A DNA stretch of 42,529 nucleotides from Cryomorphaceae bacterium ASP10-05a (GTDB taxonomy: Bacteria; Bacteroidota; Bacteroidia; Flavobacteriales_D; Sanyastnellaceae), in NCBI GenBank assembly GCA_000981645.1, contig LAQC01000001.1:42532-85060 (forward strand), read 5' to 3'. The notes under the pieces were generated by a model. It was not told the DNA's origin. It worked only from the letters and a program-made list of their open reading frames with translations, and did not search any database. Each line of letters opens with the position of its first letter. Position 1 is the stretch's first letter. Below, one piece after another: positions 18,252 through 27,047 of the stretch. The translations under genes were made by a program, and so were the position numbers.

Positions 18252-18451
18252 TTCTTGTTGTTTTCTAAGTCTTTGATCTTTTTATCTAATCTAAACAGGT
18301 AAGCAAACAGGCCGGTAGCTATACTTACCGCAACAGCTATCACGACTTTTATTTTACCTGATTCGAAGAAATACTCTTCCAATGCTCCGTCTTGAGCTTG
18401 GCACTGCAAGGTAAAAAGTAGAAGTAATATCAGTATCACTATTCTATTCAT
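18248..18451 (-). CDS. ccmD: CcmD family small membrane protein
   Basis: Size, TM helix 'KIKVVIAVAVSIATGLFAYLFRLDKKIKDLENNKK', position between ccmC and ccmE. Confidence 0.75.
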   Translation of the reverse strand: MNRIVILILLLLFTLQCQAQDGALEEYFFESGKIKVVIAVAVSIATGLFAYLFRLDKKIKDLENNKK

Positions 18452-19479
18452 GACTGTGTGTTTTTCAGATTAGAAATTCTATAATGCAGGTTGTAAATCC
18501 ATATTCCAGTGATTATCCATCCCGCACATGCTGGATAAAAAACCATTCGAAGATTGCTGTCTAGATCATAAGAGCTAAAAGCAGGGTTTCCATCTTCTCC
18601 TGGATGAAGAGATGCTGCGCCTGTTAGTCTCGGTAGAACCATGATAAGAGCCATAGTCATAAAGAAAGATAGGATGTTATAAACGGCTGCTATCTTGCCT
18701 TTATTCGGTTTGTCCTCAGCAGATTTTCTAAGGATGAAATAGGCTGCTAAGAGTAAAAATGAAACTGCTGCACCATTTAGTTTGGCATCTGTAGTCCACC
18801 AGTCTCCCCATGCAAACCGAGCCCAGATACTTCCTGTGATAAGTCCTAATGAGCAGAATATCAATGCGATCTTAGCTGAAGAGGCTGCTTTTAGGTCGTA
18901 TTCTATTTTGTCAGAGTTTAAATAGCGGATAGAGTACCACAGAGATAATCCCATAAGCACAAACATGGTAAACCACATCGGCACATGAAAGTTTAAGTTT
19001 CTAATGGTGTCGAAAATTCTAAGTTGAAACGGGAATTCGAATGGAATTTCCTCCCCAGAAGAAAAGGCTACATTGGTATATTCTGCTGAAGCAGCAGGAT
19101 TCCCTTTGGATTGGTCTATACGAAAAGCAGCGGGTAAGAACATGCTTCCAGTTCTGTCATTCGAAAGAAATAGATCCATTACCGTTTTATCTATGTCTGC
19201 GGGGACATTCACGCTGAACTCAGCATGTACGTTATCCTTTATGTCTAAGACAGTAATGGGAATAGCTCTTACAGAATCTACTCTTAAAAAACCTTTAAGT
19301 GAGGATGAGTAGTCTACGAAATGGGAATTGTATCCAGTAACAGAAAATGTGTTTTGACCTAAAACTAGCTCAGTCTTATCTGTTTGAATGATTCCAGGTT
19401 CCAGTGGTCTTAAGAAACTAAAAGCGGTAGCGTATATCACTAAAAGAGCTCCTACTATTTTCCACCAATTTTTTGCCAT
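18448..19479 (-). CDS. ccmC: CcmC/CcsA-like heme-handling protein
   Basis: 'FHVPMWFTMFVLMGLSLWYS', 'GSIWARFAWGDWWTTDAKLNGAAVSFLLLAAYFIL'. Confidence 0.87.
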   Translation of the reverse strand: MAKNWWKIVGALLVIYATAFSFLRPLEPGIIQTDKTELVLGQNTFSVTGYNSHFVDYSSSLKGFLRVDSVRAIPITVLDIKDNVHAEFSVNVPADIDKTVMDLFLSNDRTGSMFLPAAFRIDQSKGNPAASAEYTNVAFSSGEEIPFEFPFQLRIFDTIRNLNFHVPMWFTMFVLMGLSLWYSIRYLNSDKIEYDLKAASSAKIALIFCSLGLITGSIWARFAWGDWWTTDAKLNGAAVSFLLLAAYFILRKSAEDKPNKGKIAAVYNILSFFMTMALIMVLPRLTGAASLHPGEDGNPAFSSYDLDSNLRMVFYPACAGWIITGIWIYNLHYRISNLKNTQS

Positions 19480-19606
19480 TTAATCGTGCAGGTTTAAATC
19501 AAATATTAAAAGAAGAGCCTCTCTAAAACAGGGTTAAATCCATGAGATTGAAGCGTCTGAAATTTTAATAGAACGCTCTAAAGGGTTTAGGTCTAGAGCG
19601 CTTGTT

Positions 19607-20278
19607 TTACTGCCGCCAAAGATAAGGAAACAAAACATAACTTAATGTGATAACGGCTACATTAAGCGTTAAAAGTCCCAACAGAAAATTCATGTTTCCA
19701 GATGCGCTGACACCGCTTAAAGCTTGTGCTGAATATTTCTGACTGATTAAGATCAAAGGGAATAACAGAGGCAACCCTAGAACGGTAATGATGCCACCTT
19801 TAAAATCTAGCTGAGAAGCTATAGCTGAAATGATGGTTAGTATTCCGCTCAAGCCTAAAGAGGTGAGCACTAGGCCTATGAAAAAGCTTGAGAAATTGAT
19901 ATCCTCTAAGACATTGGTGCCTAGAAACAGAGCAAATATAGCTAGGCCGATAATAGAGAGAGTCAGCATTAAAAAGCTGTTATATATAATCTTAGCGAGT
20001 ATAAGTGCCTTCGGGTTTACCAAGAAATAGAGATAGAAATGCTTTCCTCCGGTTTCATTTTTAAAACTACCTGAGATCGCATTGAATCCAGAGAATATGA
20101 TGATGATCCAGAATAGGGCATTCCATACTTCTGCAGTGGGCATTTTCTTAAATGTGAGAAAACAAGTGTACACAGTAGCTAACAGAAAGAGAACCATTCC
20201 AGCCAATGACTCTAGACTTTTATATTCTAGAGAGATGTCTTTTTTTATAAGTGTTAGTATTTGCCTATGAAGTTTCAC
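19607..20278 (-). CDS. ccmB: Heme exporter protein B (CcmB)
   Basis: 'LIKKDISLEYKSLESLAGMVLFLLATVYTCFL' and six hydrophobic segments. ORF track start 20287 is TTG; GTG at 20278 is more likely. Confidence 0.85.
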   Translation of the reverse strand: MKLHRQILTLIKKDISLEYKSLESLAGMVLFLLATVYTCFLTFKKMPTAEVWNALFWIIIIFSGFNAISGSFKNETGGKHFYLYFLVNPKALILAKIIYNSFLMLTLSIIGLAIFALFLGTNVLEDINFSSFFIGLVLTSLGLSGILTIISAIASQLDFKGGIITVLGLPLLFPLILISQKYSAQALSGVSASGNMNFLLGLLTLNVAVITLSYVLFPYLWRQ

Positions 20279-20284
20279 GCGGTG

Positions 20285-20292
20285 CAAATTTA
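20285..20292 (-). promoter_or_regulatory. Putative -7 box TAAATTTG, 6 nt from ccmB GTG start
   Basis: Exact TAnnTTTG on the minus strand. Confidence 0.45.
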
Positions 20293-20315
20293 ATAGAACA
20301 GAAAAGATAAAGCCT

Positions 20316-22151
20316 TTATTTAAGGATAAAGAAAGTTCCAGAGATGATTTCTCCTTCTACTATGAAATGATAAGTGAAATTGGAGGAGGAACTGCTAAAG
20401 GAATTAACATCCACTTTCACCGTTTTAGATAAAGCGGTAGAGAAAGAGTCAGTGAAAACTTCTTTTCCAGTAATGTCTCTTATCACAAGCTTGAACTTAC
20501 CTGTGAATGGAACATTCCACGTAACCCATTTAGCGGAAGGGTTAGGATAGGGAAGTACAGAAGAAGCTATGAAGTAGCTTTCCTTCACTGCATTTTCTGT
20601 AGGTGTTTCCTCTATAAAGACCTCCTCACTATACTCGAAGTGGGTGAAGCCTGAATTGGGATTGATTATCTCTATCTCAATGATTTCTTCTTCTTCTTCT
20701 TCTTGTGGAGCATAGTCCAAGAGGGTTATTCCAGTGTTTTCGGTAAGGAGATAATGACTGTTAACCTCTAAATCATAGTAGGTTTCTTCCATTCCGTTTG
20801 GCCATATAACTGCTATCGAATCTACTGTGTTTCTTGTCGCCAATCCGAAATGTTTGGCAGCCATATTTTGAGAGCAGTAACCTGATCCTCCAACCATTTC
20901 GTCTATTAAAAGAAGCGAATCTGAGAAGACTTTAAGTTTTGTTCCTATGGCGTTTCTGTTTGAAATAGTTCCTTCTAGCTCCAGCTGTATCCAATTTCCT
21001 CTTGAATTCTCGTTAATGAAGATTTGATTTTCATCGTTTGAGCTGGTGTTAGCAAGCAGTAAATCAATTCCACCGTTTCTGTTAAAGTCGAATGAAGCAG
21101 CTCCATACCCGCCCATCATACTTTCCATAGCTTCTCCTTCTTCTATGATGTCTGTATATGTGCCATCTCCATTGTTTCTATAGAGTAGATTTGAGAAATT
21201 CCCCATATAATACATGTTGTTGATGAAAATATCTTCATCAGTATCATTGTCATAGTCTAAGAAAAAAGTCCCCCAGCTCATTCCGAAATTTCCTACGCCA
21301 GCTTCTTCAGTCACATTGGTAAATGTTCCGTCACCGTTATTGCGCAGCAAATCATTAGCAAGGAGATTAGCCAAGTAAATATCCATATCTCCATCTAAAT
21401 CATAGTCTGCTATATTTACCCCCATGCCTTGGCGAGCAAGATTGGTGTTTGATTCTACGCTTACGTCTGTAAATGTTCCATTTCCATTATTTCTATAAAG
21501 GATAAATTCCTGATTGCCGTCATGAGTGAGGTATAAATCCACATCATTATCCATGTCATAATCGAAAAACAAAGCTCCCATAGCTATAAGATTGTCAGTA
21601 AGGCCATAGGCTTGAACTTCTTCAGTAAAGACAAAATTGCCTTGATTGATATATAGAAAGTTCGGAGAGTTTATGTTAGCTACATAAAGATCGAGAAGGC
21701 CGTCCAGATTAATGTCTACCGTGTTTAGGCTATTTGGAAAACTTCCTTGGACCAACTCTGCAGTATTGGTGACGTCTGTAAACGAACCGTCTCCATTGTT
21801 TTTAAACAGGTAGCTGTCATCTAGATAATTAGCTACGAATAGGTCATCCCAACCATCATTGTCAAAGTCAGCCCAAATGGATGCTCTACTAAACTCGTTT
21901 AAATCTAAACCTAGAAGAGGTGCCATGTCAACAAAGATAGAATCACCTTGGTTTTCGAAAAACAGATTTTCTTCTTGGCTGGCAGAGACATAAAAATCAA
22001 AGTCACCGTCATTGTCATAATCACAAACAGAAACACCATTGCTTCCATTGGCATGGGTTATTCCTAGGGAGTCTGTGAATTCCACAAAGCCACTTTGTGA
22101 ATAGCCTTGAAGCCCTGCTAAAAACGATATAGTGAATAGGAAAATACGCAT
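20316..22151 (-). CDS. CRTAC1-type FG-GAP/VCBS-repeat protein with UnbV/ASPIC domain and T9SS C-terminal domain
   Basis: Multiple 'DYDNDGDFDFYV / NNGDGSFTDVT' repeats; 'NRNAIGTKLKV...WPNGMEETYYDLEVNSHYLLTE' (ASPIC/UnbV); 'YPNPSAKWVTWNVPFTGKFKLVIRDITGKEVF' CTD. ATG at 22151 preferred over TTG at 22184. Confidence 0.88.
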   Translation of the reverse strand: MRIFLFTISFLAGLQGYSQSGFVEFTDSLGITHANGSNGVSVCDYDNDGDFDFYVSASQEENLFFENQGDSIFVDMAPLLGLDLNEFSRASIWADFDNDGWDDLFVANYLDDSYLFKNNGDGSFTDVTNTAELVQGSFPNSLNTVDINLDGLLDLYVANINSPNFLYINQGNFVFTEEVQAYGLTDNLIAMGALFFDYDMDNDVDLYLTHDGNQEFILYRNNGNGTFTDVSVESNTNLARQGMGVNIADYDLDGDMDIYLANLLANDLLRNNGDGTFTNVTEEAGVGNFGMSWGTFFLDYDNDTDEDIFINNMYYMGNFSNLLYRNNGDGTYTDIIEEGEAMESMMGGYGAASFDFNRNGGIDLLLANTSSNDENQIFINENSRGNWIQLELEGTISNRNAIGTKLKVFSDSLLLIDEMVGGSGYCSQNMAAKHFGLATRNTVDSIAVIWPNGMEETYYDLEVNSHYLLTENTGITLLDYAPQEEEEEEIIEIEIINPNSGFTHFEYSEEVFIEETPTENAVKESYFIASSVLPYPNPSAKWVTWNVPFTGKFKLVIRDITGKEVFTDSFSTALSKTVKVDVNSFSSSSSNFTYHFIVEGEIISGTFFILK

Positions 22152-22274
22152 TAGTGTAAAAAGTACACATTCAAATTTAAGCAAAAGAGTTCTAGAAAAA
22201 AATCACAAAAGATTTAAGTCTATCTGTGCTCTAGTAAATCGACAAAACGGGAAGGAATAATACGAGTTGAGTTT

Positions 22275-23531
22275 CTAGGAAATTTCTTCGCTGATCTTCC
22301 CGTTGAGAATCACTTGAGAAATCATGTTTTCACCAAAGCTATAGGGTAAATAAGCCAAACTTTCCATGGGTTTAGTGATAATGACATTGGCTATTTTTTC
22401 AGGAGTAATGGACCCTAATTCCTTGGAGAGGTGCATGGCATATGCTCCATTCGTAGTAATGGCATTAATGCTTTCTTCTGGAAGCATTTTTTGTTTTATG
22501 CATCCCATGGCTAATACTAAGTTCATGTTTCCGTTAGGTGTGCTTCCGGGATTGTAGTCTGAGGCTAAAACGCCAATAGCACCTTCATCTATTAATGCTC
22601 TCATAGGAGCGTAAGGAATTCCTAAAAAGAAAGAGCACGAAGGAAGGCCTACGGCAGCACATTCTGATTTAGCCACTAGTGAAATATCCTCCTCTGTCAT
22701 AACCTCAAGATGGTCCACAGAAAGAGCTTGTGAATTTAAAGCTGCTTGGATTCCGCCTATACTGGTGAACTGGTTTACATGTACTTTGGGCGTGAGTCCA
22801 ACTTCTATTCCTGCTTGAAGAATTTCAGTCATTTCCTCAGGAGAGAAATATCCTGTTTCACAAAAACAATCTATAAAGTCGGCTAAGCCCTCCTCTTTAA
22901 TCACAGGAATCATTTCGTTTATGATGCTGTCTATGTATCCTCGGTGGTTTTTTTTGTATTCTAGGGGGAAAGCATGCGCGCCCAAAAATGTAGCTTTTAT
23001 AGTTATAGGGTGATTTTCTTTTAGCCTTTTGATTACTCTTAGCATCTTAAGCTCAGCATCTACTGTTAAGCCATACCCACTTTTAATTTCTATAGCACCT
23101 GTTCCCAGTTCTTTCAATTTGTCTAACCTAGCATACGCCTGCTCATAAAGTTCGTCTTCCGACATAAGAGATAGCTTATTAGCGGAATTTAAAATACCTC
23201 CTCCTTTTTCTGCTATTTCTTGGTAAGTGAGTCCTTTTAATCTGTCTAGAAATTCACCTTCACGCGTAGCTGCGAAGACCGTATGGGTGTGAGAATCGCA
23301 CCAAGCAGGGAGAACAAAACCTCCTTCTGCATCTATTATTTCCAACTTGCTCCAGTCAGAAATGCCAGGCCAATCTTTCATTTCTCCAAAGTCGGCAATC
23401 AATCCATTTTCTATGGCGAGCCATGCGTTTTCTATCAAAGGAAGAGTTTTCATTTCTCCACCTCTTCTATAGACAGGGGCTGTCTCTGAACAATTTATAA
23501 GCTGACCTATGTTTTTTATTAGTATCTTCAT
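22275..23531 (-). CDS. hutI: Imidazolonepropionase
   Basis: 'WCDSHTHTVFAATREGEFLDRLKGLTYQEIAEKGGGILNSA', 'AIEIKSGYGLTVDAELKMLRVIKRL', 'DYNPGSTPNGNMNLVLAMGCIKQKMLPEE'. Confidence 0.95.
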   Translation of the reverse strand: MKILIKNIGQLINCSETAPVYRRGGEMKTLPLIENAWLAIENGLIADFGEMKDWPGISDWSKLEIIDAEGGFVLPAWCDSHTHTVFAATREGEFLDRLKGLTYQEIAEKGGGILNSANKLSLMSEDELYEQAYARLDKLKELGTGAIEIKSGYGLTVDAELKMLRVIKRLKENHPITIKATFLGAHAFPLEYKKNHRGYIDSIINEMIPVIKEEGLADFIDCFCETGYFSPEEMTEILQAGIEVGLTPKVHVNQFTSIGGIQAALNSQALSVDHLEVMTEEDISLVAKSECAAVGLPSCSFFLGIPYAPMRALIDEGAIGVLASDYNPGSTPNGNMNLVLAMGCIKQKMLPEESINAITTNGAYAMHLSKELGSITPEKIANVIITKPMESLAYLPYSFGENMISQVILNGKISEEIS

Positions 23532-23592
23532 AACGTAAAATCAATGAGGCTAAAGTAATTCTTCTAGAGCTTATTCTTTTAAATATACTGGT

Positions 23593-24393
23593 ATGAAAAA
23601 TGTTATTTGCCTTGCGGTTTTTTGCTCGGTCTTAAGTGTTGCGTATTCTCAATCTGAGACTTTGGGAGAGCATTTCGAGGAGGATTATTACACTGCCATG
23701 AAGGATCTAAGAGAGAGTGAGAAATTCAGAATAGGTGTAGATATTTCTACTCCTACTGTTGGCTTTTTAGCAGGTGCTAATCTGCGCCCACGAGCGAGTA
23801 TTATATTCAATTTAAAAACTGCACCAAACCGAGCATGGAGATTCATTCCTATGTATGAACAGAATAGGAGCTTTACTGATTTTCAATCGTCGTCTTTTAA
23901 TGCTATTGAAGTAAATGACTCATCTGTGGTTTATAGAAATGAATATCAAGAAGAATATAGGGTTGCTGCTCGTTTAGGAACGGAGTGGTTTAAACAGTAT
24001 GAAAGAAATACCTTGATTTATGGTGTGGATTTAGTTGTAGGTTTTGGTTCAGAGTATTGTGCTTTTACTAACAGTTACCAGCCTTATGATGAAAATGGGT
24101 CAGTAGATAATTTCGCGGTAGGAACTGCTTTTTTTAATGACAAGGATATCTATAATGAAGAGATATTTAGATTGTTAATCGGGGTTGACTTTTCTGTGGG
24201 CTATAAGTTTTTTCTAGGAGAGAAGACAGACCTTACCATAGAATGGATTCCTGAGTATACCTACAGACCTTATTTAAAGACTGACTCTTATGGCAATCCT
24301 CTTTTGGGAGGGTCTTCGGATAGGAATGACATTGGGGTCTTTGATGTTAGAGGGTTGTCTATTCAGTTGCACTATAAGTTTCTAAAAAAGTAA
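23593..24393 (+). CDS. Secreted/outer-membrane hypothetical protein
   Basis: Signal peptide 'MKNVICLAVFCSVLSVAYSQ'; alternating beta-strand-like pattern ending 'FDVRGLSIQLHYKFLKK'. Confidence 0.65.
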   Translation: MKNVICLAVFCSVLSVAYSQSETLGEHFEEDYYTAMKDLRESEKFRIGVDISTPTVGFLAGANLRPRASIIFNLKTAPNRAWRFIPMYEQNRSFTDFQSSSFNAIEVNDSSVVYRNEYQEEYRVAARLGTEWFKQYERNTLIYGVDLVVGFGSEYCAFTNSYQPYDENGSVDNFAVGTAFFNDKDIYNEEIFRLLIGVDFSVGYKFFLGEKTDLTIEWIPEYTYRPYLKTDSYGNPLLGGSSDRNDIGVFDVRGLSIQLHYKFLKK

Positions 24394-24496
24394 TTTCATA
24401 GGGGAGTATGTAGGCGGGTTTTTTACTGGTAACTATTCTATCAAAAAGCTGTGAACTCTTTTTATTCCACTAAGCTTCATATTATGAATATGTATC

Positions 24497-24504
24497 TATC
24501 TTTG
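24497..24504 (+). promoter_or_regulatory. Putative -7 box TATCTTTG, 5 nt from aroC ATG
   Basis: Exact TAnnTTTG. Confidence 0.5.
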
Positions 24505-24509
24505 GCCGC

Positions 24510-25589
24510 ATGGCAGGGAACTCTATCGGTCAAATATTTAGACTTACTACATTCGGAGAATCACACGGAATAGCTATTGGGGGCGTTATAGATGGCTGTC
24601 CTGCTGGGTTGTTCTTAGATTTGGAACAGATTCGTCATGAATTGCAACGCAGAAAGCCGGGTCAGTCTGCGATAACCACTCAAAGAAAAGAAGATGATGA
24701 AGTAGAATTTCTGAGTGGAATCTTTGAAGATAAAACTACAGGAACTCCCATAGGATTTGTGATTAAAAACAAAGACCAAAAATCAAAAGATTACAGTCAT
24801 ATAAAAGACTCTTACCGTCCTTCTCATGCGGATTATACCTATCAAGAGAAATATGGAAATAGAGATTATCGTGGAGGAGGGAGAAGCTCAGCTCGAGAAA
24901 CTGCTTGTAGAGTAGTAGCAGGAGCTATAGCCAAGCAAATCCTTCATTCCTATGGAGTAGATGTATTCTCTTACGTTTCTCAAATTCATAATCTGGTCAC
25001 TCATCTGGACCCTGAACAGGTTAAAATAGCAGATATAGATGCCAATATAGTGAGGTGCCCCGATAAGGAAATGGCTCTGCAGATGGAGGAGTATATCAAG
25101 GAAGTGAAAAAAGCTGGAGATTCGGTAGGAGGAGTGATCACAGGAGTGGCTAAGAATGTCCCTGTTGGCTTGGGAGAACCAGTGTTTGATAAGCTACATG
25201 CGGATATCGGTAAGGCGATGCTAAGTATTAATGCAGTTAAGGGTTTTGAGATAGGGAGTGGGTTCGGAGGAACTTTTCTACTTGGTTCAGAGCATAATGA
25301 TGAGTTTATTTCTGGAGAGAAGGGAATAGAGACGCGTAGCAATAACTCTGGAGGAATCCAAGGTGGTATTTCCAATGGAGAATTAATCTATTTCAATGTG
25401 GCGTTTAAGCCAACGGCTACCATTATAAAACCGCAAAACTCAGTAGATAAAGAAGGTAGCCCAATAGTCCTAGAAGGAAAAGGAAGGCATGACCCTTGTG
25501 TTTTACCTAGAGCTGTACCTATCGTAGATGCCATGTTGGCGTTAACATTAGTAGACCATATTTTAAGAAATAAAACCGCTAAACTTTAA
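24510..25589 (+). CDS. aroC: Chorismate synthase
   Basis: '[32 protein letters not shown]', '[41 protein letters not shown]', '[20 protein letters not shown]'. Confidence 0.98.
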   Translation: MAGNSIGQIFRLTTFGESHGIAIGGVIDGCPAGLFLDLEQIRHELQRRKPGQSAITTQRKEDDEVEFLSGIFEDKTTGTPIGFVIKNKDQKSKDYSHIKDSYRPSHADYTYQEKYGNRDYRGGGRSSARETACRVVAGAIAKQILHSYGVDVFSYVSQIHNLVTHLDPEQVKIADIDANIVRCPDKEMALQMEEYIKEVKKAGDSVGGVITGVAKNVPVGLGEPVFDKLHADIGKAMLSINAVKGFEIGSGFGGTFLLGSEHNDEFISGEKGIETRSNNSGGIQGGISNGELIYFNVAFKPTATIIKPQNSVDKEGSPIVLEGKGRHDPCVLPRAVPIVDAMLALTLVDHILRNKTAKL

Positions 25590-25592
25590 GAG

Positions 25593-27008
25593 ATGAAAAA
25601 ATTAGCCCTTCATTGGCAAGTAATTATAGGATTAGTTCTGGGAGCAGGTTTCGCTACAGCAGCTGTAAGTTTTGGTTTTGGAGACTTCGTAATGAATTGG
25701 ATAGATCCTTTTGGTAAAATTTTCGTTCGCCTATTAAAACTGGTAGCAGTACCATTGGTATTGTTCTCCATCATCGTAGGTGTGGCTAGTTTAGGAGATG
25801 TGAAAAAGCTAGGTTCCATCGGCTGGAAAACCTTGGGAATGTACCTGCTTACTACAGTTTTTGCGGTTACTCTAGGATTGACAATTGTAAATCTCTGGAA
25901 ACCAGGGGAGCTGGTAAGTGATGAATTTAGACTAGAAAAAAGAATTGATTACGAGCTTTGGAAAAAGGAAACTGGAGCCAAAGACTTAGATGGTGAATGT
26001 TACTCTTGTAAACCAGAAAACGCATCTATTCTAGCCAAAGTCATACAAGAAAGAGAAGAAACGGTTTTAGACTCAGGTGTCCAAGAAAGAATAGACAATG
26101 CCAAAAAAACAAAGAATGCAAGCCCACTTCAGCCTTTAGTAGATGCTATTCCTAGTAACTTGTTTGGAGCACTCACTGAGATGAAAATGCTTCAGATTAT
26201 TTTCTTCGCTATCTTCTTTGCCGTCATGCTTTTAAAACTCCCAAAGACTCAGTTCAAACCTGTGTTCGATGTTGTAAACGGTCTTAATGAAGTATTCGTA
26301 AAAATGGTTTGGGCCATTATGAATGCCATGCCCTATTTTGTTTTTGCGCTCATGGCTGGTCAGGTTGTTAAAGTAGCAGGGAATGATATTACTAAGCTCG
26401 GTGATCTGTTTACCTTCTTACTACATTACTCGGGAGCAGTTCTTCTTGGATTATTTATTTTGATCTTTTTGGTTTATCCAGGGCTGGTGAGTTTGGTAGT
26501 TAAGAAAATGAAAGGTTCGAGATTCCTAGGAGGAATGAAAGCCGCTCAGCTTACCGCATTCTCTACATCATCGTCAGTAGCTACTTTACCAGTAACTATG
26601 GATTGTGTAGAAAACAACCTCGGAGTATCTGAAAGAACTACCAGCTTCGTGCTGCCTATTGGAGCTACAGTGAACATGGATGGAACTAGCCTTTACCAGG
26701 CAGTAGCCGTGGTGGCCATGGCGCAGCTTCATATGGTAGATTTATCATTCACTCAGCAGCTAATTATCGTACTAACGGCTTCATTGGCATCTATTGGCGC
26801 AGCGGCCATCCCAAGTGCAGGGTTGGTGTTAATGATTATGGTTTTGGGCTCAGTCGGATTAGATGGGGCGTGGATTGCATTAATAATTCCTGTAGACCGA
26901 ATCTTAGACATGGTAAGAACAGTGACTAATGTAACAGGTGACGGAGCAGTTAGCACAATTATTGCCAATGCCGAGGGAGAACTTGAGGTTCCAGATAACA
27001 AAGAATAA
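25593..27008 (+). CDS. Dicarboxylate/amino acid:cation symporter (DAACS family)
   Basis: 'QLTAFSTSSSVATLPVTMDCVENNLGVSERTTSFVLPIGATVNMDGTSLYQAVAVVAMAQL', 'DRILDMVRTVTNVTGDGAVSTIIA'. Confidence 0.95.
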   Translation: MKKLALHWQVIIGLVLGAGFATAAVSFGFGDFVMNWIDPFGKIFVRLLKLVAVPLVLFSIIVGVASLGDVKKLGSIGWKTLGMYLLTTVFAVTLGLTIVNLWKPGELVSDEFRLEKRIDYELWKKETGAKDLDGECYSCKPENASILAKVIQEREETVLDSGVQERIDNAKKTKNASPLQPLVDAIPSNLFGALTEMKMLQIIFFAIFFAVMLLKLPKTQFKPVFDVVNGLNEVFVKMVWAIMNAMPYFVFALMAGQVVKVAGNDITKLGDLFTFLLHYSGAVLLGLFILIFLVYPGLVSLVVKKMKGSRFLGGMKAAQLTAFSTSSSVATLPVTMDCVENNLGVSERTTSFVLPIGATVNMDGTSLYQAVAVVAMAQLHMVDLSFTQQLIIVLTASLASIGAAAIPSAGLVLMIMVLGSVGLDGAWIALIIPVDRILDMVRTVTNVTGDGAVSTIIANAEGELEVPDNKE

Positions 27009-27047
27009 AATCAAACGTTAGAAGACTGACTCTAACATTGCCGGAAA

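Noticed and set aside
20316-22151. DNA tandem repeat array or CRISPR
   Set aside because: Repetition is at protein level (FG-GAP/VCBS, DxDxDG) with divergent nucleotides; no conserved repeat-spacer structure.
22275-23531. Histidine-utilisation operon
   Set aside because: Only hutI is present; no hutH, hutU or hutG/FtcD neighbours in the window.
25001-25375. 124-aa minus-strand ORF
   Set aside because: Antisense to aroC, which is unambiguous; Pro/Ser-rich antisense translation.
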